The notes under the pieces: model-generated
Database searches by the model: none
The model's input: only the letters and a program-made list of their open reading frames with translations
Told to the model about the DNA's origin: nothing
Made by a program: the position numbers and the translations under genes
Source of the DNA: Phycisphaerae bacterium
Lineage (GTDB): Bacteria; Planctomycetota; Phycisphaerae; SM23-33
Direction: 5' to 3'
DNA length: 36,879 bases
NCBI GenBank assembly: GCA_030745875.1
Contig: JASLNT010000008.1
Location: 1-36,879 of the forward strand
Shown: positions 15,879 through 24,232 of the stretch, piece after piece
How the letters are laid out: the number at the start of each line of letters is the position of its first letter
Numbering within the stretch: the stretch's first letter is position 1

Positions 15879-17012
15879 TCAAGAGTCTTCTTTTGTATCG
15901 GCCTGCTGCTTGTCTTTTTCTATCTCGGAGGCGTATATTTCGTCGATTTTTTCGAGTCTGTCGCAGATGTCGAGGTGCTGCGTGCACTTTGCGACGCACA
16001 CGCCGCAACGAGTGCACAGGCCCGCCTGATCGCCGGCCAGTTCCCAATGCCATCGCATGCGTCCGATCAGATCGGTCGGCTTTCCGCCCGAGAGGATCAT
16101 CTGGTTGTAGGCGTCCATGAATTTTGGGATCTCGATCCCTTCCGGGCACGGCGTGCAGTATCCGCAGCCGGTGCACAGGCCGTCAAACGCCTCTGCGATC
16201 CGCTCCTGCAGTGAGGCGACATGCCCCGGATCATAGGGCTCAAAGCCCTCGACAGCCGCGCACGCCTGGTCGATATGCTCGGTAGTCGTAAACCCCACCA
16301 GCGCTGAAGTTATCGCAGCCTGTGAGATATTGAATCGCAACGCAGCGGCGACGACCGACTCATCGTCCTCGCTGCGAATAAAGTCAAACGTTTCGGCATT
16401 GTTGGGGATCAGTCCGCCTCCCAGCGGGTTCATCGTGACCACGCCGAGTCCCATCTGGCCCGCGGTATCCACCGCCGCCTGGCGATAAGGGAAGTTGATC
16501 GCACAATATCCCAGCGTAACGCCTTCGAACGGTCCATCGGCAAGCATTTCGCCCAGTTCGTCGCCCAGCAAGTGTGACGAAACGACCAGATGCTTGATGA
16601 GCCCTTCTTCTTTGGCTTTGAGGGCCTCGTCTACGGCTCCGCCAGCCAGTCGCTCTTTCCATGTCTCAGGCCGGACGATGCACCATATGTGGTAGAAGTC
16701 GATATAGTCGACATTCAAGCGTGTCAGGGACCGTTCCAGTTCGGATCGGAGCGTCGCTCCGACGGCCTTGTTGGACTTCGTTGACACGTAGAATTCGTCG
16801 CGCTTGAGTTGTTTAAGCGCCGCGCCCATTATCTCTTCGCTCTTGTCGCCGCAGTACAGTGGGGCGGTGTCGAAGTAGTTTATGCCTTTACTGTGGGCGT
16901 AGAGTACGATCTCGGCGTTTGCGTCGATGTTTTCCGGCTTGTCGAACCTCATCCCGCCGAAGCTTATCGCCGAGACGTTTTTGCCTGTCTGTCCATACGG
17001 CTTGTACAGCAT
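15879..17012 (-). CDS. Aldo/keto reductase with C-terminal 4Fe-4S ferredoxin domain
   Basis: The 377-residue protein is an aldo/keto reductase TIM barrel (about 1-265) fused to a ferredoxin-like domain. The AKR tetrad is visible: D48, Y53 (YFDTAPLYCG), K79 (STKSNK) and H108 (DFYHIW). The tail carries two cysteine motifs, C280-TG-C283-GY-C286-TP-C289-P and C333-TR-C336-GV-C339-VAK-C343, expected to bind one or two 4Fe-4S clusters. These two-domain AKRs are common in anaerobes and are presumably linked to ferredoxin-type electron transfer; the substrate is unknown. ATG 17012 has AAAGGA eight bases upstream. Confidence 0.9.
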   Translation of the reverse strand: MLYKPYGQTGKNVSAISFGGMRFDKPENIDANAEIVLYAHSKGINYFDTAPLYCGDKSEEIMGAALKQLKRDEFYVSTKSNKAVGATLRSELERSLTRLNVDYIDFYHIWCIVRPETWKERLAGGAVDEALKAKEEGLIKHLVVSSHLLGDELGEMLADGPFEGVTLGYCAINFPYRQAAVDTAGQMGLGVVTMNPLGGGLIPNNAETFDFIRSEDDESVVAAALRFNISQAAITSALVGFTTTEHIDQACAAVEGFEPYDPGHVASLQERIAEAFDGLCTGCGYCTPCPEGIEIPKFMDAYNQMILSGGKPTDLIGRMRWHWELAGDQAGLCTRCGVCVAKCTQHLDICDRLEKIDEIYASEIEKDKQQADTKEDS

Positions 17013-17135
17013 GGAGTCTGTCCTTTCTGGTGCGGCAATGTCTGAAGGGCGGATTGTACCAATCTCCGCCGCCGGGCGGTAGGGGGTATCTTGAGTGAGG
17101 TGTTTGTCCCAACGGCGCGCGAGGCAGTTATGTTC

Positions 17136-18428
17136 CTACTTGCGTTTCTTCTTCGCCGGGCGGGTGGTTGTTATGGTTTTGTAGTTCTTTGTGCGGGCGT
17201 CCACCGCGGGCAGGGGGGCGGTTTGGCGGGGGTCTTTGTAGAGGTGGACGTTGTCCCAGAGGTATTCGCCGGGAGGCCAGTAGGAGTAGATTTGGATTTG
17301 GAACCATTTTACGTGTTTCGGCAGGCCTCCGCGCGGCGGGAAGGGTGCTGCGTGGTGCTTCCAGTCTCCACTGCCGCCACAGTTTAGATACCATCTGTAG
17401 CACTCTCTGCGATATCGTTCGGGATGGGCCTTGGCGTCGGCCTTGATCATTGCCTGCTGTTTTTCGGCGGGCAGGTCGGCGAACTTTTCAGGCGTCAGGC
17501 CGAGTCTGGCAAGTGAGCTTTCGGGGAGACCCGAGGCCTGTCCGCTCCAGTCGAGAAAGCCCTTTATGAATACTTTGGCGCCGGGTCCTTTCTTGTCGGC
17601 GGTCAGCCAGTAACGCTGGCCGGGCCTGGCGTCGATCCAGTCGCTGCGATAGTGCACTCCCTCCAACGCCGCCACCGGTCCGCCCTTGTAAGTCACTCCG
17701 TGGTCTTTCGTCGGTTTGGTCAGGCCCATGCGCAGCTTGCGCCGATATGCGATCCACTGGTCGCGATTGACTGTGGTCAGCACTGTCAGCACCTTACCGC
17801 GTCCTTTGGGCCCGTCGACAAGGAACGTGGCTGCGAGGTCCGGTGCGTCCCATCCGGCATGCCCCTTGTCGAAACTCCCGTTTACGTTTAAGGGCTTTGC
17901 GAACTTTTTGGGTTCGTCTTCGTCGCCGTATTGGGGCGGCGTCCACTCGGGCCGGCCGGTGAGTTTCTCGACCACGGCTCGGGCGATCAGCCCGCGGGCT
18001 CGCTGCGTGCTGTCTGAGAGAGTTTCAGTCCAGTCGGCCGATTTGGTCGGGTCGGTGAAGTTAATGCACGCGATGTCCGCGGTGACCTGTTTGCCTCGCA
18101 CCGAGACGGTCCCGTAGATCCCGACGGTCACCAGGAGCTTGTCCTTCATCAGCGATATCAGCTTCGAGCGATCGGCCCGGGCTCCGGTCGGTTTGGCATG
18201 ATCGCGTGTGGTCAGCGAATCGACGACGGAGAACTCCTTGTGCCTGGCCAGCCGCAGGCGAATCGAATCGCTTAGTTTTGTCCCGTGGTCGCCGTCGGCG
18301 CACGCGAAGTCAAAGACCACTATGTACGTATTCTTGACCTTCTTGTCGGACTTTCCGGGCGGCGAGGCGGAGAGCACCGGAAGGGCGGTTGCGATTGCGA
18401 CCAGCAGCGTCAGCGCGATTGTTCTCAT
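17136..18428 (-). CDS. Exported protein with CsgG-like N-terminal region, unknown function
   Basis: The 430-residue product has a signal peptide (MRTIALTLLVAIATALPVLS) and then VVFDFACADGDHGTKLSDSI with R-L-A-R-H-K-E-F-S-V-V-D, a pattern seen in CsgG/FlgO-like periplasmic domains that often appear in planctomycete proteins. The second half (about 195-415) contains repeated aromatic motifs such as N-R-D-Q-W-I-A-Y-R-R and W-F-Q-I-Q-I-Y-S-Y-W-P-P-G-E-Y-L-W-D-N, which look like a carbohydrate-binding-type beta sandwich; the end is basic (KKKRK). The ATG 18428 is four bases after the stop of the acetolactate decarboxylase gene, implying translational coupling. An upstream in-frame extension overlaps that gene and is rejected. 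Confidence 0.7.
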   Translation of the reverse strand: MRTIALTLLVAIATALPVLSASPPGKSDKKVKNTYIVVFDFACADGDHGTKLSDSIRLRLARHKEFSVVDSLTTRDHAKPTGARADRSKLISLMKDKLLVTVGIYGTVSVRGKQVTADIACINFTDPTKSADWTETLSDSTQRARGLIARAVVEKLTGRPEWTPPQYGDEDEPKKFAKPLNVNGSFDKGHAGWDAPDLAATFLVDGPKGRGKVLTVLTTVNRDQWIAYRRKLRMGLTKPTKDHGVTYKGGPVAALEGVHYRSDWIDARPGQRYWLTADKKGPGAKVFIKGFLDWSGQASGLPESSLARLGLTPEKFADLPAEKQQAMIKADAKAHPERYRRECYRWYLNCGGSGDWKHHAAPFPPRGGLPKHVKWFQIQIYSYWPPGEYLWDNVHLYKDPRQTAPLPAVDARTKNYKTITTTRPAKKKRK

Positions 18429-18432
18429 TAGG

Positions 18433-19203
18433 CTAGTTCTGTTTTTCAACTTTGTGAAGTTCACCGGACTTGTCGCCCGAGAGGTTGGCTTTGAGGAAAT
18501 CCCCGCTTTCGGGCAGGACCAGGTGCAGTTCGGGTATTTCGTCGATCTGCATTTCGACGTGTCCGGTGCGACATTTCAGCACGTGCCCGCCGCGCGAGCG
18601 ATCCTCAGTGATGAAGTGGAAGTGATATCCGGGCATGTTGACTCCCGCCATGTAGGGCGGAATGGCGAATCCCAGCAGCGTCCCGCGGACGTCTTTGAGT
18701 TCGAACACCGCCTGATCATCGACTATCCTAGCCAGGCGTCGGTAGGGGCGCTTCTGCTTTGGTACGCTGCGGACCTTGACGTATTTGAAATGCCCGTCGA
18801 TTCGGATCGCCTGGGGGAGGTTGGAGTCAGGAACTTTGTATTCAAGCAGTTGCTCCAGAGTCGGCTGGCCGTCATGTTCGATGATGAATATCATGTTCGG
18901 TTTGAATTTGGCGACCATGGCGAACGGTGTTTTCTCGCTGCTTGGCGCCCGATACGCCTTACCGTCGGACCGTATCTTGTATACTTTTGAGTCGATGACG
19001 ACCATTTCACCGTCGAGTGCGTTAAAGGTTCCCAGCCCGAAATCCCCGTGCCGCACGAGTTGTCCGCATGTCATCCGGCCGTCGTATACGCCCTCCAGCA
19101 GTGCGTTGATTGTGGAGTACTGGTAAACCACGTCCGGCGGGGCGCAGCCGGGGCTCAACAGAAGGAGCAGTGCGATTGGTGTGATCTTGCGAATTCTTGT
19201 CAT
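18433..19203 (-). CDS. Acetolactate decarboxylase as a predicted lipoprotein
   Basis: The family enzyme converts alpha-acetolactate to acetoin and CO2. The 256-residue product matches it throughout: VYQYSTINALLEGVYDG start, G-D-F-G-L-G-T-F-N-x-L-D-G-E-M (E66), R145, and the zinc-binding set H194, H196 and H207 in GYHFHFITEDRSRGGHVL. Before this is a lipoprotein signal with lipobox L-S-P-G-C20, so the mature protein should be membrane-anchored outside the cytoplasm. This is odd for an enzyme whose substrate is normally intracellular, although secreted acetolactate decarboxylase is known in Bacillus relatives. The ribosome-binding site is weak. It is followed at four bases by an exported protein gene. 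Confidence 0.88.
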   Translation of the reverse strand: MTRIRKITPIALLLLLSPGCAPPDVVYQYSTINALLEGVYDGRMTCGQLVRHGDFGLGTFNALDGEMVVIDSKVYKIRSDGKAYRAPSSEKTPFAMVAKFKPNMIFIIEHDGQPTLEQLLEYKVPDSNLPQAIRIDGHFKYVKVRSVPKQKRPYRRLARIVDDQAVFELKDVRGTLLGFAIPPYMAGVNMPGYHFHFITEDRSRGGHVLKCRTGHVEMQIDEIPELHLVLPESGDFLKANLSGDKSGELHKVEKQN

Positions 19204-19301
19204 AGTGGTGTTCCGCTCACGCCGGCGTCCGTCGAAGAGCCATACTTATATAGTAGCGTGCGAAAAGTGCCGATACAAAGCCAAACGTTGTCAAAAAGGC
19301 A

Positions 19302-19330
19302 TTGACAGATTCGGGACCCTGGTTTATAGT
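19302..19330 (+). promoter_or_regulatory. Strong sigma-70-type promoter of the serine operon
   Basis: TTGACA (19302-19307), exactly 17 bases, then TATAGT (19325-19330). One of the best promoter matches in the window. It leaves a leader of about 135 bases before the aminotransferase start. Confidence 0.75.
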
Positions 19331-19359
19331 CCAGTTCTCGCAACTGGTCCCGCTCGGGG

Positions 19360-19422
19360 CTCATGCCTGTTGCGACCCATGAGATTTCTGCTTCAGGCGG
19401 CAACCGCAGGAAGGGCTTGCGG
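19360..19422 (+). promoter_or_regulatory. Structured leader of the serine operon
   Basis: CTCATG (19360-19365) pairs with CATGAG (19378-19383), and CCGCA (19404-19408) with TGCGG (19418-19422). CCTGTTGC in the first loop is also complementary to parts of GGCAACCGCAGG (19399-19410), so loop-distal pairing or alternative folds are possible. I cannot place it in a known riboswitch class. A long leader before an amino-acid biosynthesis operon makes metabolite or attenuation control plausible. Confidence 0.35.
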
Positions 19423-19470
19423 CAAGGCTGGCTTGTTCCTGGAGCTTAGCGAATAGTTGGAGATACTCTG

Positions 19471-20604
19471 ATGATTAAGTCACGCCTTTTCACCCCCGGC
19501 CCGACAGATGTTCCCCCGGACGTTCTCAACGAGATGGCCAAACCGATTTTTCACCATCGGACAGCCCGTTTCCGCGAGATGTTTGCGAAGGTCAACGCGG
19601 GTCTGAAGAAGATCCTCAGGACCGAAAACGATTGTATAACGATCGCGGGTTCCGGCACGGCCGGTATGGAGGCGGCAATCGCCTGCCTCGTGCCTCGCGA
19701 CAAGAAGGTCCTGGTCGCCAACGGCGGAAAGTTCGGCGAGCGGTGGGTCAAGGTCGCCAAGGTCTACGGTCTGGATGTAGACGAGGTCGAGTTGGAGTGG
19801 GGCACGGCGTTGCAGCCCGAAACCGTTCAGGAGAAACTCGCCACCGGTGAGTATGGCGCCGTCATTACCGTCTACAACGAGACCTGCACCGCCACAGCGT
19901 GCGATCTCAAGGCGATTGGCGCCATCGTAGCCGAGACTGACGCGATCCTTCTGGCTGACTGCATCACCGCCGCCGGAGCCTTGCCTCTGGAGACGGACGC
20001 CTGGGGCATCGACGTAGTGGCCGCCGGCAGCCAGAAGGCCTTCATGCTGCCGCCCGGCCTGGCGACCATCGCGGTCAGCGAGAAAGCTTGGGCTATTGGT
20101 GAGAACATTACCTCGCCTTGCTTCTTCCTGGACCTGAAGGCCTACCGCAAGTCCGTCGCCAGCAATGACACGCCGTACACTCCCGCTGTCAGCCTGATAC
20201 GCGGACTGCAGACCGCCGTCGATATGATCAACGATATCGGCATTGAGACGGTTTGGGCTCGCACGGCTATCCTCGCCAGGGCTACCCGCGCCGCGGCAGA
20301 AGCTATGGGAATGGGAATCTACAGCTCCCAACCAGGCGACTCGGTAACCGCACTGACGCTGCCCGAAGGCGTAGACGACGGCATACGCGCCAAGCTCCGC
20401 GACAAGTACGGAATCTCCGTAGCCGGCGGACAGGCCCAGCTCAAGAACAAGATCATCCGCATCTCACACATGGGTTACGTTGATCCGCTGGAGACAATAG
20501 GCATGATCGCGGCGCTGGAATACACGCTCGCTGACATGGGCGTCGCCGTCGAGATCGGCACGGGCGTGGCGGCGGCTGTTCAGGTCCTTAAGGATTGGGA
20601 ATAA
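19471..20604 (+). CDS. Class V aminotransferase, alanine-glyoxylate/serine-pyruvate type, probable phosphoserine aminotransferase role
   Basis: The 377-residue PLP enzyme matches the alanine-glyoxylate/serine-pyruvate aminotransferase branch: LFTPGPTDVPPDVL start, H-H-R-T-A-R-F, G-S-G-T-A-G-M-E-A, and the PLP lysine K189 in AAGSQKAFMLPPG. C-terminal RISHMGY is also typical. Its stop is 11 bases before serA, so it is placed to convert 3-phosphohydroxypyruvate, the SerA product, into phosphoserine, as this fold does in organisms lacking SerC. The role is inferred from context; a glyoxylate or serine transaminase function cannot be excluded. ATG 19471 has GGAG eight bases upstream. Confidence 0.9.
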   Translation: MIKSRLFTPGPTDVPPDVLNEMAKPIFHHRTARFREMFAKVNAGLKKILRTENDCITIAGSGTAGMEAAIACLVPRDKKVLVANGGKFGERWVKVAKVYGLDVDEVELEWGTALQPETVQEKLATGEYGAVITVYNETCTATACDLKAIGAIVAETDAILLADCITAAGALPLETDAWGIDVVAAGSQKAFMLPPGLATIAVSEKAWAIGENITSPCFFLDLKAYRKSVASNDTPYTPAVSLIRGLQTAVDMINDIGIETVWARTAILARATRAAAEAMGMGIYSSQPGDSVTALTLPEGVDDGIRAKLRDKYGISVAGGQAQLKNKIIRISHMGYVDPLETIGMIAALEYTLADMGVAVEIGTGVAAAVQVLKDWE

Positions 20605-20615
20605 GGAGGCGCATC

Positions 20616-22235
20616 ATGAGAATACTGATAGCAGACAAACTCAGCGATGTCGGAATCGACTGGCTGAAGGAACAGGAAGACGTTGAAGTAACAATCCAAG
20701 CCGGGCTCAGCCCCAGCGAATTGGCGGAAATCGCCGGTAAGTACGATGGAATGATCGTGCGGTCGGCGGCGAAGGTTACCGCTGAAGTGCTTGAGAATCC
20801 GGGTAAGCTTCGCGGCGTGGCGCGAGCGGGCGTCGGTGTGGACAATATCGATATCCCCGTAGCCACCAGCAAGGGTGTGATCGTCATGAACACGCCTGGG
20901 GGCAATACGCTGAGTACGGCTGAGTTGGCGATGACTCTGATGATGTCGCTTTCCCGCAAGATTGCCCCGGCTAACGCGTCGCTTCGCGGAGGCGATTGGA
21001 ATCGCAAGGCGTATTCCGGCACGCAGTTGGCGGGCAAGACCCTTGGCGTGATCGGCTGCGGCCGCATCGGCCGGGCGCTTGCCAAACGTGCTTCGGCGTT
21101 GGATATGCGAGTGCTGGGCTACGATCCGTTCTTTGCGGCCAAGTGTCCGGATGGAATGGACGAGATCGTCAAGGACCTGACCGAGTTGTGCAAGCGTTCG
21201 GACTATATCAGCCTGCACGTTCCGAAATCCGACGAGACAACCGGAATGATCGGTGCTGAAGAAATAGCCGCCATGAAGCCTACTGTTCGATTGATCAACG
21301 CCGCCCGCGGCGGGATTATCGATGTAGACGCACTGCTGACGGCGCTCGAGGAAGATCGAGTCGCCGGCGCAGCGATTGACGTATGGTCTTCCGAGCCGCC
21401 TGAATCGGAAACTGAGAAGAAGCTGATTCAGCATCCCAACGTGCTTGCCGTCCCGCACCTGGGAGCTTCGACGGCGGAAGCCCAGGAACAGGTCGCCCTC
21501 GACGCCGCACAGCAACTCGTTGAGGCCCTGCGAGGCGGTGAAGTCCGTAATGCGATTAACGCACCCGGTTTCGACAAGGCGCTGCCTGATGAGCTTCGTC
21601 CTTACACCGAGCTTGCCGCCAGAATCGGGACGATCCTTGCGGGTATAACGCCTGGGGCGATGACCAAAGTGGAAGTTGTCTACCGCGGTTCGATCGCCGA
21701 TATGAATCTCTCCCCGGTCACCACGTACCTGTTGATGGGCCTGATCGCCCCGCACATGGACGGTCCGGTCAACGTCATTAACGCACCAGTGCTGGCCGAC
21801 CGTCGGGGAGTGGAGGTCGAGCAGGTTACCTCGTCGAAGATTCGCGAGTTCGCCAATCTCATGGAAGTTACGATCCACACCGACGAGATGAAGCGGTCCG
21901 CCGTCGGCACGATCTTCGGTAACAAGTTCCCCCGAATCATCGCCATCGACGGATACCGCATGGAGATGAAGCCCGAAGGTCATGTCGCGGTGATCTTCAA
22001 TGAAGATAAACCCGGTGTTCTGGGCCATTACGGTACGGTCTTCGGCGAAAACGATATCAACATCGCCGACCTGACCTTCTCCCGCAAGAAGCGTTCGGGC
22101 ACCGCGGTCGTCGGAATCAATCTCGATGAAGAACCGTGCCCGAAGGTAATGCAGCAGATTTGCGACCTGGAGTTCGTCCAGACCGCGTATTACATGAAGC
22201 TGCCCGAACTGCTCCTCGACGACGAAGACGAATAG
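20616..22235 (+). CDS. serA: D-3-phosphoglycerate dehydrogenase, long form with ACT domain
   Basis: SerA oxidises 3-phosphoglycerate to 3-phosphohydroxypyruvate with NAD, the first step of serine synthesis. The 539-residue protein is the long type. The catalytic and NAD domains have G-C-G-R-I-G at 147-152, R231 in the NAARGGIID motif, E260 and the catalytic H281 in PHLGASTAEAQ. An intervening allosteric substrate-binding domain (about 320-460) follows, and then a C-terminal ACT domain (about 465-539), typically the serine feedback site. ATG 20616 has a perfect AAGGAGG six bases upstream, inside the end of the previous gene. A large hairpin follows the stop. Confidence 0.96.
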   Translation: MRILIADKLSDVGIDWLKEQEDVEVTIQAGLSPSELAEIAGKYDGMIVRSAAKVTAEVLENPGKLRGVARAGVGVDNIDIPVATSKGVIVMNTPGGNTLSTAELAMTLMMSLSRKIAPANASLRGGDWNRKAYSGTQLAGKTLGVIGCGRIGRALAKRASALDMRVLGYDPFFAAKCPDGMDEIVKDLTELCKRSDYISLHVPKSDETTGMIGAEEIAAMKPTVRLINAARGGIIDVDALLTALEEDRVAGAAIDVWSSEPPESETEKKLIQHPNVLAVPHLGASTAEAQEQVALDAAQQLVEALRGGEVRNAINAPGFDKALPDELRPYTELAARIGTILAGITPGAMTKVEVVYRGSIADMNLSPVTTYLLMGLIAPHMDGPVNVINAPVLADRRGVEVEQVTSSKIREFANLMEVTIHTDEMKRSAVGTIFGNKFPRIIAIDGYRMEMKPEGHVAVIFNEDKPGVLGHYGTVFGENDINIADLTFSRKKRSGTAVVGINLDEEPCPKVMQQICDLEFVQTAYYMKLPELLLDDEDE

Positions 22236-22239
22236 CAAC

Positions 22240-22284
22240 GGAAACGGCGTGCGAAACCGCAAGCGGTTTTCGCGCGCCGTCTCC
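22240..22284. terminator. Long hairpin between serA and ilvD, likely bidirectional terminator
   Basis: A stem of about 20 pairs runs from GGAAACGGCG at 22240 through a CCGCAAGCGG apex to CGCCGTCTCC ending at 22284, with one bulge and two non-Watson-Crick positions. It lies between convergent genes (serA on plus, ilvD on minus), the usual place for a shared terminator. It lacks a clear T run. Confidence 0.6.
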
Positions 22285-22300
22285 GTACAACAGCGAATCA

Positions 22301-22316
22301 AAACCGCTTGCGGTTT
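22301..22316. repeat. Second copy of the AAACCGC...GCGGTTT palindrome
   Basis: AAACCGCTTGCGGTTT is a perfect 16-base palindrome. It matches the apex of the preceding hairpin in the opposite central orientation (CTTG versus CAAG). Such pairs resemble REP-type intergenic palindromes. Confidence 0.6.
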
Positions 22317-22364
22317 CGCGCCGTTCAGGCAAACACCCTCAAGCATTCGACAAACCTCAGACTC

Positions 22365-24230
22365 CTACGGTTTATCGGGCCATTGGAGCACTGCGCCGGT
22401 GTCGGCGCTGGTTGCGTGGGCTGCGTAGCGTCCGAGGGCTCCGTGGCGGATTGGGGCGGGGCGCGGTTTGCAGACTTTGCGGCGGCGGGCGAATTCGGCT
22501 TTGGAGACTTTGGCGTTTATCTTTCCGCCCGGGATGTCGATGGCGATTATGTCGCCGTTTTTCAGGAGTCCGATCTCGCCGCCCGATGCGGCTTCGGGGC
22601 TTACGTGCCCGATGCAGGCTCCCGCGGTTCCGCCGCTGAAGCGGCCATCGGTTATGAGGGCGCATTTGTCGCCCATGCCCATTCCGGTTATGTAGCTGGT
22701 CGGGGCGAGCATTTCCTGCATGCCCGGCCCGCCGCGGGGGCCTTCGTTGCGGATGACCACTACGTCGCCGTCCTTCACTTTACCGCCTAAGATGCCCGCG
22801 CAGGCGTCTTCCTGGCACTCGAAGATAATCGCCGGTCCGCTGTGGGTGTACATTTTCGGATTCACGCCGGCCAGCTTCACCACCGAGCCCTTCGATGCGA
22901 TATTGCCGTACAGCACCACCAAGCCGCCCTTGGCGGTGAATGCGTTGTCGACAGGGCGAATGGCGTCTTTGGCGTTCAGGCGCCCGGTGTTCAGGGTCGC
23001 CAGACGCTCGGGTTTGCCGCCGCGGAGCATCGCCTTGACCTGTGCGATGGTCCGGCCGGTGGTTTTGGCGCCTTCGCGGTACATCTTCTTGGCCGCAGGT
23101 AGAACTTTCTTGCTCCGCAGCGAGTACTGCTGCAGGTTCTTTCCGACAGTCTGGCCGGTTACGGTTATGCAGTCGGCGTTGATGTTCGCCGGTTTGTCCG
23201 AGGCGATCTGGCCCATGATGGTGTGGATGCCGCCTGCCCGGTGGATGTCCTGCATGTGGTATATCCTGCCCTCGGGTGTGGACGAGGGGGCCACGCGACA
23301 GATATTCGGCGTGCGTTTGGAGATGCGGTCCATATCGTCCAGGGTGAACTTCACGCCGCCTTCATTGGCGATCGCCAGCAGATGCAGAACAGTGTTGGTC
23401 GATCCGCCCATCGCCATGTCGAGCGTCATTGCGTTTACGAACGCCTTTTTGCTCATGATTCTTTTCGGGAGCAGAGGGAACGATTTCTTGCATCCGCCTG
23501 CCGCCCATTGTTTAGCCATCTTCACGATCCGCTGGGCGGCGGTCTTGTAGAGTTCCATTCTCGCAGGGCTGGTCGCCAGGCACGTTCCGTTTCCGGGCAG
23601 GGCGATTCCGATCGCCTCGCACAGGCAGTTCATGCTGTTTGCGGTGAACAGACCGCTGCACGATCCGCAGGTCGGGCAGGTGTTGTCTTCGTACTGCTTA
23701 ACCTTGCGTGCGGTCATCTTTCCGATCTTCTGCTGGGCGACGGCGTAGAACTGGTCGATCAGGTCGACGTCTTTTCCCGCGACCCGTCCGGCCTCCATCG
23801 GCCCGCCGGATACGAAGACGGTGGGGATGTTCAGTCGCATGGCGGCCATCATCATTCCGGGAATAATCTTGTCGCAGTTCGGAATGCAGACCAGCGCGTC
23901 GAATTGATGGGCCTCGCACATTGCTTCGACGCAGTCGGCGATCAGTTCGCGGCTGGCCAGCGAGTACTTCATGCCATAGTGTCCCATGGCGATCCCGTCG
24001 CATATTCCGATCGTGTTGAACAGGATCGGCGCCCCGCCGGCGTCGCGGACCTGCTGTTTTACGTAATCGCCGACCGCGTCGAGGTGTACGTGCCCGGGTA
24101 TCACGTCGGTGTAGCTGCACGCGATTCCTATGAACGGTCTCTTGATGTCCGAATCGGTCAGGCCGGTGGCTTTGAGCAGACTGCGGTGCGGGCCTCGTTC
24201 GATACCTTTTTTGATTGCATCACTTCTCAT
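22365..24230 (-). CDS. ilvD: Dihydroxy-acid dehydratase
   Basis: IlvD dehydrates 2,3-dihydroxy-3-methyl acids in valine, leucine and isoleucine synthesis using an iron-sulfur cluster. The 621-residue protein matches the E. coli-type enzyme (about 616) along its length. Visible features are the Y-T-D-V-I-P-G-H-V-H-L segment, C-I-P-N-C119-D-K, CPTCGSCSGLFTANSMNCL (cysteines 185, 188 and 191), AMTLDMAMGGSTNTVLHLL, GGPGMQEML and ALITDGRFSGG. The C-terminus ends in an A-T-S-A-D-T-G-A-V motif as in E. coli. GGAG five bases before ATG 24230 lies within the end of the upstream DUF1330 gene, so the two are translated as an operon. Confidence 0.96.
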   Translation of the reverse strand: MRSDAIKKGIERGPHRSLLKATGLTDSDIKRPFIGIACSYTDVIPGHVHLDAVGDYVKQQVRDAGGAPILFNTIGICDGIAMGHYGMKYSLASRELIADCVEAMCEAHQFDALVCIPNCDKIIPGMMMAAMRLNIPTVFVSGGPMEAGRVAGKDVDLIDQFYAVAQQKIGKMTARKVKQYEDNTCPTCGSCSGLFTANSMNCLCEAIGIALPGNGTCLATSPARMELYKTAAQRIVKMAKQWAAGGCKKSFPLLPKRIMSKKAFVNAMTLDMAMGGSTNTVLHLLAIANEGGVKFTLDDMDRISKRTPNICRVAPSSTPEGRIYHMQDIHRAGGIHTIMGQIASDKPANINADCITVTGQTVGKNLQQYSLRSKKVLPAAKKMYREGAKTTGRTIAQVKAMLRGGKPERLATLNTGRLNAKDAIRPVDNAFTAKGGLVVLYGNIASKGSVVKLAGVNPKMYTHSGPAIIFECQEDACAGILGGKVKDGDVVVIRNEGPRGGPGMQEMLAPTSYITGMGMGDKCALITDGRFSGGTAGACIGHVSPEAASGGEIGLLKNGDIIAIDIPGGKINAKVSKAEFARRRKVCKPRPAPIRHGALGRYAAHATSADTGAVLQWPDKP

Positions 24231-24232
24231 AG

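Noticed and set aside
19331..19347. Perfect hairpin CCAGTT/AACTGG at the start of the serine leader
   Set aside because: The 5' arm lies before the predicted transcription start about 19337, so the hairpin may not form in the RNA; it could still be a DNA operator.
20580..22346. Long minus-strand open frame (588 residues) opposite serA
   Set aside because: Shadow of the real gene: no domain is recognisable, while the plus strand encodes a clear SerA with catalytic residues and a strong ribosome-binding site.
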